Shown: in pieces, positions 1-5,161 of the stretch | Position numbering within the stretch: the stretch's first letter is position 1 | Layout of the letters: the number at the start of each line of letters is the position of its first letter | Assembly: GCA_003554685.1 (NCBI GenBank) | Contig: PWHA01000284.1 | Location: forward strand, 1-5,161 | Direction of reading: 5' to 3' | Source of the DNA: Halanaerobiaceae bacterium | Lineage (GTDB): Bacteria > Bacillota > Halanaerobiia > Halanaerobiales > Halarsenatibacteraceae | DNA: 5,161 nt | Translations under genes and position numbers: made by a program | Notes under the pieces: generated by a model | The model's input: the letters and a program-made list of their open reading frames with translations, nothing else | Database searches by the model: none | What the model was told of the DNA's origin: nothing

Positions 1-10
1 CACTTACTTA

Positions 11-1108
11 CTATTCCCCAATTTTATAGAGCATAACAAGGCCGGCTGCCAGAAAAATGATGTTCTGCCCCCAGGCTCCCAGCCAGGGTGGTATGGTTCC
101 CTGCCCTCCCAGAGCATCGCCAAAAGTCATAATTCCATAATAGATGAAAATAATGATCACACTCAAACCCATCCCGGTTGCCGAGCCACCTTCTCTCCTG
201 GGTTTCAAACCCAGAGGAGCAGCCAGCAGAACAAAAATAAAACTGGCAAAGGGTATGGAGAAATGCTGATGCCATAAAACCCTCTCTTCAAAGGCCTCAT
301 GACCTTCAGCCCTTCTCCTTTCAATATAATAACTTAATTCCCTTATATTCATCTCATCAATATCTCGATCCAGCCTTGCAATTTCTTCGGGATCATAGAT
401 ATCAGTTCGGACAATATATTCTGAAAACTCCATCTGGGGAATCTGCACCCCTCTCCGGATCTGATACATATGACCATCATAAAAATACCAGTTATCATTT
501 TCCCAGATCGCCCGTTCAGCCTCAATCAGGATTGCCGGACTGCCCTTTTCATATTCCTGCAGCACCACCGACTCCATCTCACCCCTGTCAGCATCAAATA
601 ATCTGGCGTAAAGAATGAAATCCGGCCCTCCACTTTCTCTGTCCAGCGGAGTTAGAAACAGATCATGCTGAGTCCGGGGACGCAACTCCCCGTGCTTGAA
701 TTCATGCTCCAGAAGTCTGAATTGGTGGTTGGCTCTCGGCACCACAAATTCATTAATACCAATAGCTCCTAGACTGACAGCCATTCCCAGCACAAGTGCC
801 GGAATAATCATACGTTTCAGGCTAAAACCTCCAGCTCTAAAAGCAGTTATTTCACTGTCCCCGTTTAACCGGCTGTAGGCCAGAATGGTGGCAAGCAGGG
901 CTCCCATGGGAAAGGTATAGACAATTATCTGTGGCAGACTCAGAATGAAAAGCTCCAGCAGCCCCGTCAGCCCAATATCATACTGAATATAGAGATCTGT
1001 CAGCCGAAAGATGGTATCGGTCCCGATAAAAATTGCGGTAAAGGCCGCAATCCCGAAAATAAAAGGCTGTATCAGCTCTTTTATGATATATCGAAAATAA
1101 ATCTTCAT
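11..1108 (-). CDS. lptF: LptF/LptG-family LPS export permease (YjgP/YjgQ)
   Basis: This is the membrane component of the LPS extractor, which works with the LptB dimer and LptC. The 365-residue protein matches the YjgP/YjgQ layout. Three N-terminal membrane segments lie at about 12-30, 48-77 and 100-122, followed by a periplasmic beta-rich domain at about 125-280 and three C-terminal segments at about 283-300, 312-332 and 343-362. The cytoplasmic stretch SRLNGDSEITAFRAGG (79-94) corresponds to the coupling helix that docks on LptB; Glu86 lies where the conserved Glu of E. coli LptF and LptG does. LptF and LptG cannot be told apart reliably here, so the symbol is provisional. Only one permease is in the window; a partner may lie downstream or elsewhere, or the protein may act as a homodimer. 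It is separated from lptB by a repeat-rich gap and may have its own promoter. The stop is 10 bp from the window edge. Confidence 0.93.
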   Translation of the reverse strand: MKIYFRYIIKELIQPFIFGIAAFTAIFIGTDTIFRLTDLYIQYDIGLTGLLELFILSLPQIIVYTFPMGALLATILAYSRLNGDSEITAFRAGGFSLKRMIIPALVLGMAVSLGAIGINEFVVPRANHQFRLLEHEFKHGELRPRTQHDLFLTPLDRESGGPDFILYARLFDADRGEMESVVLQEYEKGSPAILIEAERAIWENDNWYFYDGHMYQIRRGVQIPQMEFSEYIVRTDIYDPEEIARLDRDIDEMNIRELSYYIERRRAEGHEAFEERVLWHQHFSIPFASFIFVLLAAPLGLKPRREGGSATGMGLSVIIIFIYYGIMTFGDALGGQGTIPPWLGAWGQNIIFLAAGLVMLYKIGE

Positions 1109-1111
1109 AAC

Positions 1112-1119
1112 CCCACCTC
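1112..1119 (-). promoter_or_regulatory. Ribosome binding site of lptF
   Basis: GAGGTGGG lies just upstream of the ATG at 1108, with about 5 nt between the GAGGTG core and the start codon. It supports this start, together with the family-typical N-terminus MKIYFRYIIKEL. Confidence 0.75.
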
Positions 1120-1137
1120 AAACCACTATCAGGTTTG
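1119..1137 (-). promoter_or_regulatory. Small hairpin abutting the lptF ribosome site
   Basis: The minus strand reads CAAACC, a 7-nt loop TGATAGT, then GGTTTG, a perfect 6-bp stem. Its 3' arm shares its last base with the GAGGTGGGG ribosome site at 1111-1119. It lacks a following T-run, so it is not a terminator. A role in mRNA stability or start access is possible, but a stem this short can arise by chance. Confidence 0.3.
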
Positions 1138-1239
1138 GTTCACCATAGATTACTATTGTTTATATAATTCAATCCCATAAGTTACTATCCCAGGAATTAC
1201 AATAGCTTATATAGCTCATCTGCTATAATTTATTTAACT

Positions 1240-1339
1240 CATCACCACATATAAAAGCTCATCACCACATATAAAAGATCATCACAACTTATAAAAACAT
1301 ATAGCACCTTTATAAAGCTTATAGCACCTTTATAAATAT
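1240..1339. repeat. 20-bp minisatellite upstream of lptF
   Basis: Five consecutive 20-base units occupy 1240-1259, 1260-1279, 1280-1299, 1300-1319 and 1320-1339. Plus-strand examples are catcaccacatataaaagct (units one and two, differing at one base) and tatagcacctttataaagct (units four and five, sharing a 17-mer). All five share a central TATAAA, so there are two unit subtypes of one period. No spacers separate the units, so this is not CRISPR. Confidence 0.88.
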
Positions 1340-1427
1340 AAAAGAGTTTATAATATGTTTCTTTGCAAGGTTTATTGCACTTTATAAGCACCCTTTAATT
1401 ACTAATATTTCTATAGCTCACTTCAAA

Positions 1428-2144
1428 CTACATTCTAAACTTATCCCCCAGATAAAACTGCCTTGCTCTTTCATCTTCGGCAATCTCCTCGGAGCTCCCC
1501 GACAGCAAAATTTCTCCCTCATGCATAATATAGGAGCGGTCGGTAATATTCAGGGTTTCCCTGACACTGTGATCAGTAACCAGCACGCCCAAACCCTTAT
1601 CCTTAAGATATTTAATAATCTCCTGAATATCATTAACATTGATGGGATCAATCCCGGAAAAGGGTTCATCCAGCAGAATAAAGGATGGGTCAGTGGTCAG
1701 AGACCGGGCAATTTCCACCCGACGCCTCTCTCCCCCGGAAAGTTGATAACCATAGCGATCTTTAAGATGGTCTATAGAAAATTCTTTCATCAGATTATCA
1801 GCCTTTTCCCTGACTTTTTGATCACTCAGCCCCTGCCCCTCCAGAATTGCCAGGAGATTATCTTCCACTGTCAGCTTGCGAAAAATTGAAGCCTCCTGAG
1901 GCAAATAACCAATCCCCTTACGGGCTCTTTCATACATCGGAAGCTCGGTAATATCATTGCTGTCAAGAAAAATTTGGCCTTTCAGAGGTTCAATAAATCC
2001 TACTATCATATAAAAAGTAGTTGTTTTGCCGGCTCCATTGGGCCCCAGCAGACCCACGATTTCTCCCCGGTTAAGCTCCAGGTCCACTTCATCTGCCGCC
2101 CTTAAATCTCCGTATTTCTTAACCAGTTTCCTTGTTTTCAGCAA
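1428..2144 (-). CDS. lptB: LPS export ABC transporter ATPase LptB
   Basis: LptB is the cytoplasmic ATPase that powers LPS extraction and pushes it along the LptC-LptA bridge. From the proposed TTG start the product is 238 residues, normal for the family. It has Walker A GPNGAGKT (34-41), a Q-loop Gln at 83 in YLPQEASIFRKLTVEDN, the signature LSGGERRRVEIAR (135-147), Walker B FILLDEP with catalytic Glu160, and the H-loop His192 in VTDHSVRET. The QEASIFRKLTVEDN stretch is typical of LptB within the ABC family. A GTG at 2156 gives four more residues but lies inside the ribosome site itself. The TTG at 2144 gives MLKTRKLVKKYG, the usual LptB N-terminus. It begins one base after the lptA stop, indicating translational coupling. 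A 319-bp gap separates it from the permease. Confidence 0.95.
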   Translation of the reverse strand: MLKTRKLVKKYGDLRAADEVDLELNRGEIVGLLGPNGAGKTTTFYMIVGFIEPLKGQIFLDSNDITELPMYERARKGIGYLPQEASIFRKLTVEDNLLAILEGQGLSDQKVREKADNLMKEFSIDHLKDRYGYQLSGGERRRVEIARSLTTDPSFILLDEPFSGIDPINVNDIQEIIKYLKDKGLGVLVTDHSVRETLNITDRSYIMHEGEILLSGSSEEIAEDERARQFYLGDKFRM

Positions 2145-2145
2145 A

Positions 2146-2742
2146 TTATTCTCCACCTCCTGGCAGCAAGATCCGGGCCTGTCCTTTCAGGTTGATTTTC
2201 TCCTCAGCCAGGTTAATCTCAACTTCCCGGGCAGAAAACTCTTCGCCATTACGAACACCTTCTACTCCACCGGTGAGATAAAGCATCTCCTCCTGGCCCA
2301 GGTGTTCAACCTCTTCCGCAGTGGCATCCATACCCTGATACTTAAGACGGGCTGCACCGCTAAAAAGAGCCCTTTCCTGAGCCAGCTCATAAAATAGCTT
2401 ATCGGCTGAAACCCAGATATCTTCACTGGAAAAAATTACATTTCTCCTGAACTCTAATTCTTCTCTTATACTGTGAAAATCTGCTTCCCCGCCAGTTATC
2501 TCAAAATCTTTGGTTTTAAACAGGGCATTACCCCTGACTTCAAAGAGGTATTCATCCTCCTCTTCCAGGGCTGAGATATAAATATCATCACCTTCCAGCT
2601 CCTGATAGGAAGCCTGTAATGGAGTAACTGCCACTATCAACAGCAGCATTGCCACTAAAATTGCTGCAAATACCTTACTGCTGAAATTAAATTTATACCC
2701 AGAATAAATTAAACCATTATTACTGCTCGGTATTTTCTTCAT
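2146..2742 (-). CDS. lptA: LptA/OstA-like periplasmic LPS transport protein
   Basis: LptA forms the periplasmic bridge of stacked beta-jellyrolls that conducts LPS from LptC toward LptD in the outer membrane. From the ATG at 2742 the protein has 198 residues. It begins with a signal peptide: basic MKK, a hydrophobic core at about 24-40 (VFAAILVAMLLLIVAV) and a likely cut after LQA at residue 44. The mature part is beta-rich and acidic, with OstA-type strands such as YLFEVRGNALFKTKDFEITGG (65-85), ELEFRRNVIFSSEDIWVSADKL (95-116), ALFSGAARLKYQGMDATAEEV (125-145) and LYLTGGVEGVRNGEEFSAREVEI (154-176). The start is preferred over the TTG at 2763 because GGGAGG lies 9 nt before it and the TTG adds only seven residues before the signal peptide. 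It overlaps the lptC end by 23 bp, which suggests coupled translation. Confidence 0.88.
   Translation of the reverse strand: MKKIPSSNNGLIYSGYKFNFSSKVFAAILVAMLLLIVAVTPLQASYQELEGDDIYISALEEEDEYLFEVRGNALFKTKDFEITGGEADFHSIREELEFRRNVIFSSEDIWVSADKLFYELAQERALFSGAARLKYQGMDATAEEVEHLGQEEMLYLTGGVEGVRNGEEFSAREVEINLAEEKINLKGQARILLPGGGE
2151..2160 (-). promoter_or_regulatory. Ribosome binding site deciding the lptB start
   Basis: GGAGGTGGAG on the minus strand lies 6-11 nt before the TTG at 2144. The alternative GTG at 2156 sits within this motif, so it cannot use it. The motif is also the last codons of lptA. Confidence 0.7.
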
Positions 2743-3535
2743 GAATACTGCCCTCCCAGACAATCCGGGCTCTTTCCCCGGAGCTTCCCTTTAGATTCAA
2801 TCTACTTAAATCCGCTTCAGCTTCAAAACCCTGACCGTAAGCAGAAAAATCTTTTCCTTTAATAATTGTTTTCTCCCTGGAGAAAATCAAATTACTCTCC
2901 AGCTGCCAGCTGATATCAGCAGATAAAAACAGCAGCTCTCTGCTTTCCAGTCTGGCATCACCTTTAAGGGTAAGAATCTGATCATCCTCTAAATAATGTC
3001 CCTCTTCTCCTGCCAGTTCATAGGCAGGCTCACTGTTAAATTTACCATTCTCCCCGGTAAAAGAATCAACCAGAACCGGATAGAAACTGATCTCGGCAGC
3101 CCTTTCCCGTCTAACCGCTTCTTTAGAGCTGACTTCCCAGCGGATGCTGCCATCCTCACTGTATAATCGCAGCCGGGCATCCCTGACCATCTGCCCCGGT
3201 TCCAGTCCGAGGGAATCATCTTCATCCAATAAAACTTCATCAATTATTTCCTCACTAATTATTTCCACACTTTCCTTGTCAATTATTTCTTCATCAATTA
3301 TTTCCCCACCAGCTATTTCATCTCCAACTATTTTATCTTCAGCTATTTCATCTCCAACATCAGTCCTGTCTTCCTCAACCATCTCCTCATGCTGCTGGGG
3401 AGGTTCAGGATCAGGAGAAGGTTGCTCTTCAGCCGGTTCCCTTTCACAACCCACCGGCAATAGTAAAGATAAGAAAAAAACAAAAAATAGTAAAAACTTT
3501 AGTGTTGGTATAAACTTTTTTAATTTCCTGCTCAC
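2720..3535 (-). CDS. lptC: LptC-like LPS export periplasmic protein with acidic repeat linker
   Basis: LptC is a bitopic inner-membrane protein. Its periplasmic fold accepts LPS from the permease and passes it to LptA. From the GTG at 3535 the product is 271 residues: a basic N-terminus (MSRKLKKF), a hydrophobic segment at about 9-28, then PVGC with Cys30, which resembles a lipobox but has Pro at -3. A highly acidic linker with pseudo-repeats (DEIA, EEII) covers about 31-110. The C-terminal 160 residues carry the beta-rich LptC/OstA-like pattern, such as GSIRWEVSSKEA, AYELAGEEGHY, LTLKGDARLES and GKDFSAYGQGFEAEAD. Family members are usually near 190 residues, so the linker accounts for the excess. 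Identity rests on this pattern plus position between lpxB and lptA. The frame is open far upstream, to 3970 inside lpxB. The GTG was chosen because GGGAG lies 9 nt before it and it directly precedes the membrane segment. Alternatives are ATG 3625, ATG 3685 and TTG 3874. The start is uncertain; the gene itself is well supported. Confidence 0.82.
   Translation of the reverse strand: MSRKLKKFIPTLKFLLFFVFFLSLLLPVGCEREPAEEQPSPDPEPPQQHEEMVEEDRTDVGDEIAEDKIVGDEIAGGEIIDEEIIDKESVEIISEEIIDEVLLDEDDSLGLEPGQMVRDARLRLYSEDGSIRWEVSSKEAVRRERAAEISFYPVLVDSFTGENGKFNSEPAYELAGEEGHYLEDDQILTLKGDARLESRELLFLSADISWQLESNLIFSREKTIIKGKDFSAYGQGFEAEADLSRLNLKGSSGERARIVWEGSIHEENTEQ
2752..2757 (-). promoter_or_regulatory. Ribosome binding site deciding the lptA start
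   Basis: GGGAGG on the minus strand lies 9 nt before the ATG at 2742, inside the 3' end of lptC. It selects this ATG over the TTG at 2763. Confidence 0.7.
3310..3358 (-). repeat. 30-bp period repeat inside the LptC linker
   Basis: The 19-mer cagctatttcatctccaac (plus strand) occurs exactly at 3310-3328 and 3340-3358. The period of 30 bp equals ten codons and encodes VGDEIAEDKI then VGDEIAGGEI. Further decayed IIDEE and EEIID units continue down to about 3215, so the acidic linker looks built by in-frame duplication. Confidence 0.85.
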
Positions 3536-3544
3536 CCTGGTAAA

Positions 3545-3549
3545 CTCCC
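3545..3549 (-). promoter_or_regulatory. Probable ribosome binding site of lptC
   Basis: The minus strand has GGGAG, then the 9-nt spacer TTTACCAGG, then GTG at 3535. The competing ATG at 3625 has GGGAGG about 14 nt away, which is long. This site is the main argument for the 271-residue LptC. Confidence 0.5.
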
Positions 3550-3775
3550 GTTTTTTATTAATTTTAGTCGATATCTTAACCCAGGCCTGTTTAAGCTGGC
3601 TCTGAATTGCTTGGCTCTCCCTCATCCTGCCCGGTTCTTCCTCCCAGTCTCTTACTCCCAGGCTGTATACCAGACCCGACTTCATACAGCCCGACTGCTC
3701 AGCCCCTGGCTTTACCCAGCTTGCTTCGCCGGAACCCGAAGCACCCTGCTCACTATCAACCAGCTCAATTGGAAT

Positions 3776-3850
3776 TAACTCATTTTCATCCAGCTCATTT
3801 TCATCCAGCTTAACTTCATCCGGCTTAACTTCATCCGGCTCAATTTCATC
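3776..3850 (-). repeat. Five 15-bp tandem units in the lpxB-lptC junction
   Basis: Five 15-base units run from 3850 down to 3776 on the minus strand. Units two to four are GATGAAGTTAAGCCG, GATGAAGTTAAGCTG and GATGAAAATGAGCTG, flanked by close variants. In the lptC frame they read DEIEP, DEVKP, DEVKL, DENEL and DENEL. The period is a multiple of three, so copy-number change would not shift the frame. The array starts 26 bp after the lpxB stop. Confidence 0.88.
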
Positions 3851-3875
3851 CGACCTCTCACAAATATCGCTCAAC

Positions 3876-5036
3876 TTACCTAAGCCCGGCCTCTTCCACC
3901 ACCATTCTGGCAGTTCTTTCAGCAGCACCGGGTTCTCCCAGCTTTCTCCGCACCTCCTGATAGCTCTCAAGCTGCTGCCGGATCGGCTCCGGACTTAAAA
4001 AGAACTTCCTTGCCTCTTTATATATTATATCACCTTTGACATCATCCTGCATCAACTCCGGCGCTATTTCCCGGCCGGCAATAATATTAGGCAGGCCAAT
4101 GTGATCGGTTCTTATCAGCACCTTGCCCAGCAGTTCGATCATCTTCCCGGTCTGATAGACAATAATCTGAGGGCAGTTCAGCAGCACAGCCTCCAGAGTT
4201 GCAGTGCCAGAAGCCACCACCGCCAGGTCACTGGCAGCCAGCACCTCCCGGCTGCGGTTAGCCAGTACCTCAACCTCCAGCTGGTAGCCTGAGGCCATTT
4301 CTGTCAATTCCGAAGCATCCCGATCCAGGTTTTGGGGCAAAACTACCCGCAGGGAAAATTCTCGATCCAGCCTCCGGGCAGCTTCCAGCAGGGGCCGGGT
4401 TAAAACTTCAATCTCCTGATCCCGGCTCCCCGGCAGCAAAGCCAGCACCCTGCTGCCCTTTTCCAGCTTCCCCCGATCTGCCAATTCCAGATAATCGCTC
4501 AAATTTTCTCTGGCCGGCCGCTGTTTTCGTGGAACGGAAATCTCATCCAGCAGCGGATGACCAACAAATTCACAGCGGGCCCCGGCCTGCTGATAAATCT
4601 CTTTTTCCTGAGGAAAAATCGCGGCAACCTTAATATCCAGCCGGGCCAGCCACTTTGCCCGCCACTTCCCCCAGACCCAGGCTGTGGGAGGTATATAATG
4701 CACCACCGGTAAACCTTTTTTTCTCAATTTGCGGCCCAGATACATGTTGAAACCAGAATAATCAACCAGCAGAGCAGCATCAGGCCTGGTTTCTTCAGCT
4801 TTTTCCACCAGGGTATTGATTTTTTCCAGATGGCGGTTAATGCCTTTAATCCCGCCACTCACGCCAATCTCACCCTGTCCGGTCTTAATATACTGCCTCT
4901 GATCCTGTCGGGCCAGCCGGTTGCCTCCCATCCCGGTCAGAGAAATGCCGGGAATTATTTTTTTAATCTCTTCAGCCACCCGGGCAGCATAAATATCACC
5001 AGAAGTTTCCCCGGCCACAATCAAAATTTCCGCCAT
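3876..5036 (-). CDS. lpxB: Lipid-A-disaccharide synthase LpxB
   Basis: LpxB (EC 2.4.1.182) is a GT19-family glycosyltransferase. It joins UDP-2,3-diacylglucosamine to lipid X at the cytoplasmic face of the inner membrane, giving the lipid A disaccharide and UDP. The 386-residue product has the usual family length. Visible motifs are the N-terminal AGETSGD (residues 8-14), VDYSGFN (91-97) whose Asp92 matches the conserved catalytic Asp region, IPPTAWVWGKWR (115-126), VGHPLLDE (158-165), LLPGSRDQEI (200-209) and ASGTATLEA (275-283) of the nucleotide-sugar half. The start is the ATG at 5036 because a GGGAGGAGG ribosome site sits 4 nt upstream and MAEILIVAGE is the normal family N-terminus. The frame stays open 32 codons further, to an ATG at 5132 and beyond to the window edge, but that part is repeat-derived and basic. 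The gene leads the cluster seen here. The lptC frame is open across its last 95 bp. Confidence 0.96.
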   Translation of the reverse strand: MAEILIVAGETSGDIYAARVAEEIKKIIPGISLTGMGGNRLARQDQRQYIKTGQGEIGVSGGIKGINRHLEKINTLVEKAEETRPDAALLVDYSGFNMYLGRKLRKKGLPVVHYIPPTAWVWGKWRAKWLARLDIKVAAIFPQEKEIYQQAGARCEFVGHPLLDEISVPRKQRPARENLSDYLELADRGKLEKGSRVLALLPGSRDQEIEVLTRPLLEAARRLDREFSLRVVLPQNLDRDASELTEMASGYQLEVEVLANRSREVLAASDLAVVASGTATLEAVLLNCPQIIVYQTGKMIELLGKVLIRTDHIGLPNIIAGREIAPELMQDDVKGDIIYKEARKFFLSPEPIRQQLESYQEVRRKLGEPGAAERTARMVVEEAGLR

Positions 5037-5040
5037 TTTT

Positions 5041-5049
5041 CCTCCTCCC
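5041..5049 (-). promoter_or_regulatory. Ribosome binding site deciding the lpxB start
   Basis: The minus strand reads GGGAGGAGG followed by AAAA and the ATG at 5036. This is a near-perfect anti-16S match with usable spacing. It favours the 386-residue LpxB over the in-frame ATG at 5132, which has only AAGGA at about 4 nt. Confidence 0.8.
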
Positions 5050-5093
5050 GGTTCCAGGTTTTCATAGATCTTTCTTTGTTTGGATCCTTTATC

Positions 5094-5153
5094 CTTCTTT
5101 CTTGGATCCTTATTTATTAGATCTTTATTCATTAGGTCCTTATTTATTAGACC
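5094..5153 (-). repeat. Four 15-bp tandem units upstream of lpxB
   Basis: Four consecutive 15-base units lie at 5153-5139, 5138-5124, 5123-5109 and 5108-5094. On the minus strand they read GGTCTAATAAATAAG, GACCTAATGAATAAA, GATCTAATAAATAAG and GATCCAAGAAAGAAG. A partial, decayed copy follows down to about 5066. In the lpxB frame they encode GLINK, DLMNK, DLINK and DPRKK, without stops, and this frame remains open to the window edge. No known family is recognised. It is probably the leader region of lpxB, but it could overlap the 3' end of an upstream gene lying outside the window, since the two other minus-strand frames have TAA codons at 5161-5159 and 5142-5140. Confidence 0.8.
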
Positions 5154-5161
5154 CTTCTTTA

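Larger units (their letters stand above)
1109..1427 (-). other. lptB-lptF gap, AT-rich and non-coding
   Basis: The 319 bp between lptB and the permease contain no credible open frame on either strand. The sequence is clearly more AT-rich than the flanking genes and is dominated by 20-bp repeats in the middle, with decayed copies on both sides (for example 1198-1217 resembles 1151-1170, and 1380-1400 resembles 1318-1338). I see no convincing rho-independent terminator after lptB. No promoter pair with good -35 and -10 boxes stands out, though TATAAA-like elements recur and could serve as -10 boxes. Confidence 0.7.
3536..3875 (-). other. lpxB-lptC junction, 340 bp, open frame of unclear coding status
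   Basis: Between the lpxB stop and the preferred lptC start lie 340 bp with no separate recognisable gene. The lptC frame is uninterrupted here (113 codons), beginning with the DExxx repeats and ending in a basic stretch (INKKREFTRVSRKLKKF). A TTG at 3874, one base after the lpxB stop, could in principle start a 384-residue LptC with a 113-residue acidic-then-basic cytoplasmic extension. I see no match to a known domain and no obvious terminator hairpin. It is either an N-terminal extension of LptC or a non-translated spacer grown by repeat expansion. Confidence 0.5.

Noticed and set aside
24..275. Minus-strand frame of 83 codons
   Set aside because: It lies wholly inside the permease gene in another frame, covering its C-terminal membrane segments.
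376..878. Plus-strand frames at 376-618 and 696-878
   Set aside because: They lie antisense within the permease gene, read as low-complexity proline or serine stretches and have no family resemblance.
1140..1200. Promoter for lptF with TTGTAA and TATGGG 17 nt apart on the minus strand
   Set aside because: Spacing is right, but both boxes are poor matches, and such pairs are expected by chance in AT-rich DNA.
1240..1339. Possible CRISPR array
   Set aside because: The 20-bp units are directly contiguous with no unique spacers, and no cas genes are present.
1360..1427. Rho-independent terminator after lptB
   Set aside because: The only stem found, TGCAA with TTGCA around 1365-1380, is 5 bp long and not followed by a T-run on the minus strand.
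1521..2397. Plus-strand frames of about 120 codons (1521-1889 and 2026-2397)
   Set aside because: They are antisense to lptB and lptA, whose motifs are unmistakable. Neither has a recognisable domain.
2989..3243. Minus-strand frame of 84 codons
   Set aside because: It is an alternative frame within lptC with no recognisable features.
3144..3605. Plus-strand open frame of 153 codons rich in Ser and Ile
   Set aside because: It is the antisense shadow of the acidic LptC repeats (GAA/GAT codons read as TTC/ATC and TCA/TCT). It has no domain, and the minus-strand gene explains the region.
5037..5132. Extended LpxB start at 5132
   Set aside because: The extra 32 residues are basic and repeat-derived, while the ATG at 5036 has a near-perfect ribosome site and the usual family N-terminus.

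Overview
The window carries five genes, all on the minus strand. They form a late lipid A synthesis and lipopolysaccharide (LPS) export cluster. In transcription order they are lpxB (5036-3876), an lptC-like gene (about 3535-2720), lptA (2742-2146), lptB (2144-1428) and a single lptF/lptG-type permease (1108-11). LpxB makes the lipid A disaccharide at the inner membrane. An LptB dimer powers extraction of LPS by the permease, LptC receives it on the periplasmic side, and LptA carries it across the periplasm. I see no RNA genes, insertion sequences, CRISPR arrays or credible plus-strand genes.

The sequence shows an LPS-bearing (diderm) bacterium with strong GGAGG-type ribosome binding sites, probable TTG and GTG starts and very acidic periplasmic proteins. 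This combination fits a diderm Firmicute, possibly a halophile of the Halanaerobiales type. That placement is inference from style, not a database match.

Region by region: 5161-5037 is the leader of lpxB and holds four 15-bp tandem units. 5036-3876 is lpxB. 3875-3536 is an open but probably untranslated or weakly translated stretch with five 15-bp tandem units. 3535-2146 is lptC followed by lptA, overlapping by 23 bp. lptB starts one base after the lptA stop, so these three genes are tightly coupled. 1427-1109 is an AT-rich non-coding gap of 319 bp with a 20-bp minisatellite. 1108-11 is the permease. Only 10 bp follow it.

The gene content is conventional. The unusual parts are the tandem arrays at three gene boundaries, two of them in 5-codon units that keep the frame open, a long acidic repeat-built linker inside LptC, and several start sites where the longest open frame is probably not the real gene.
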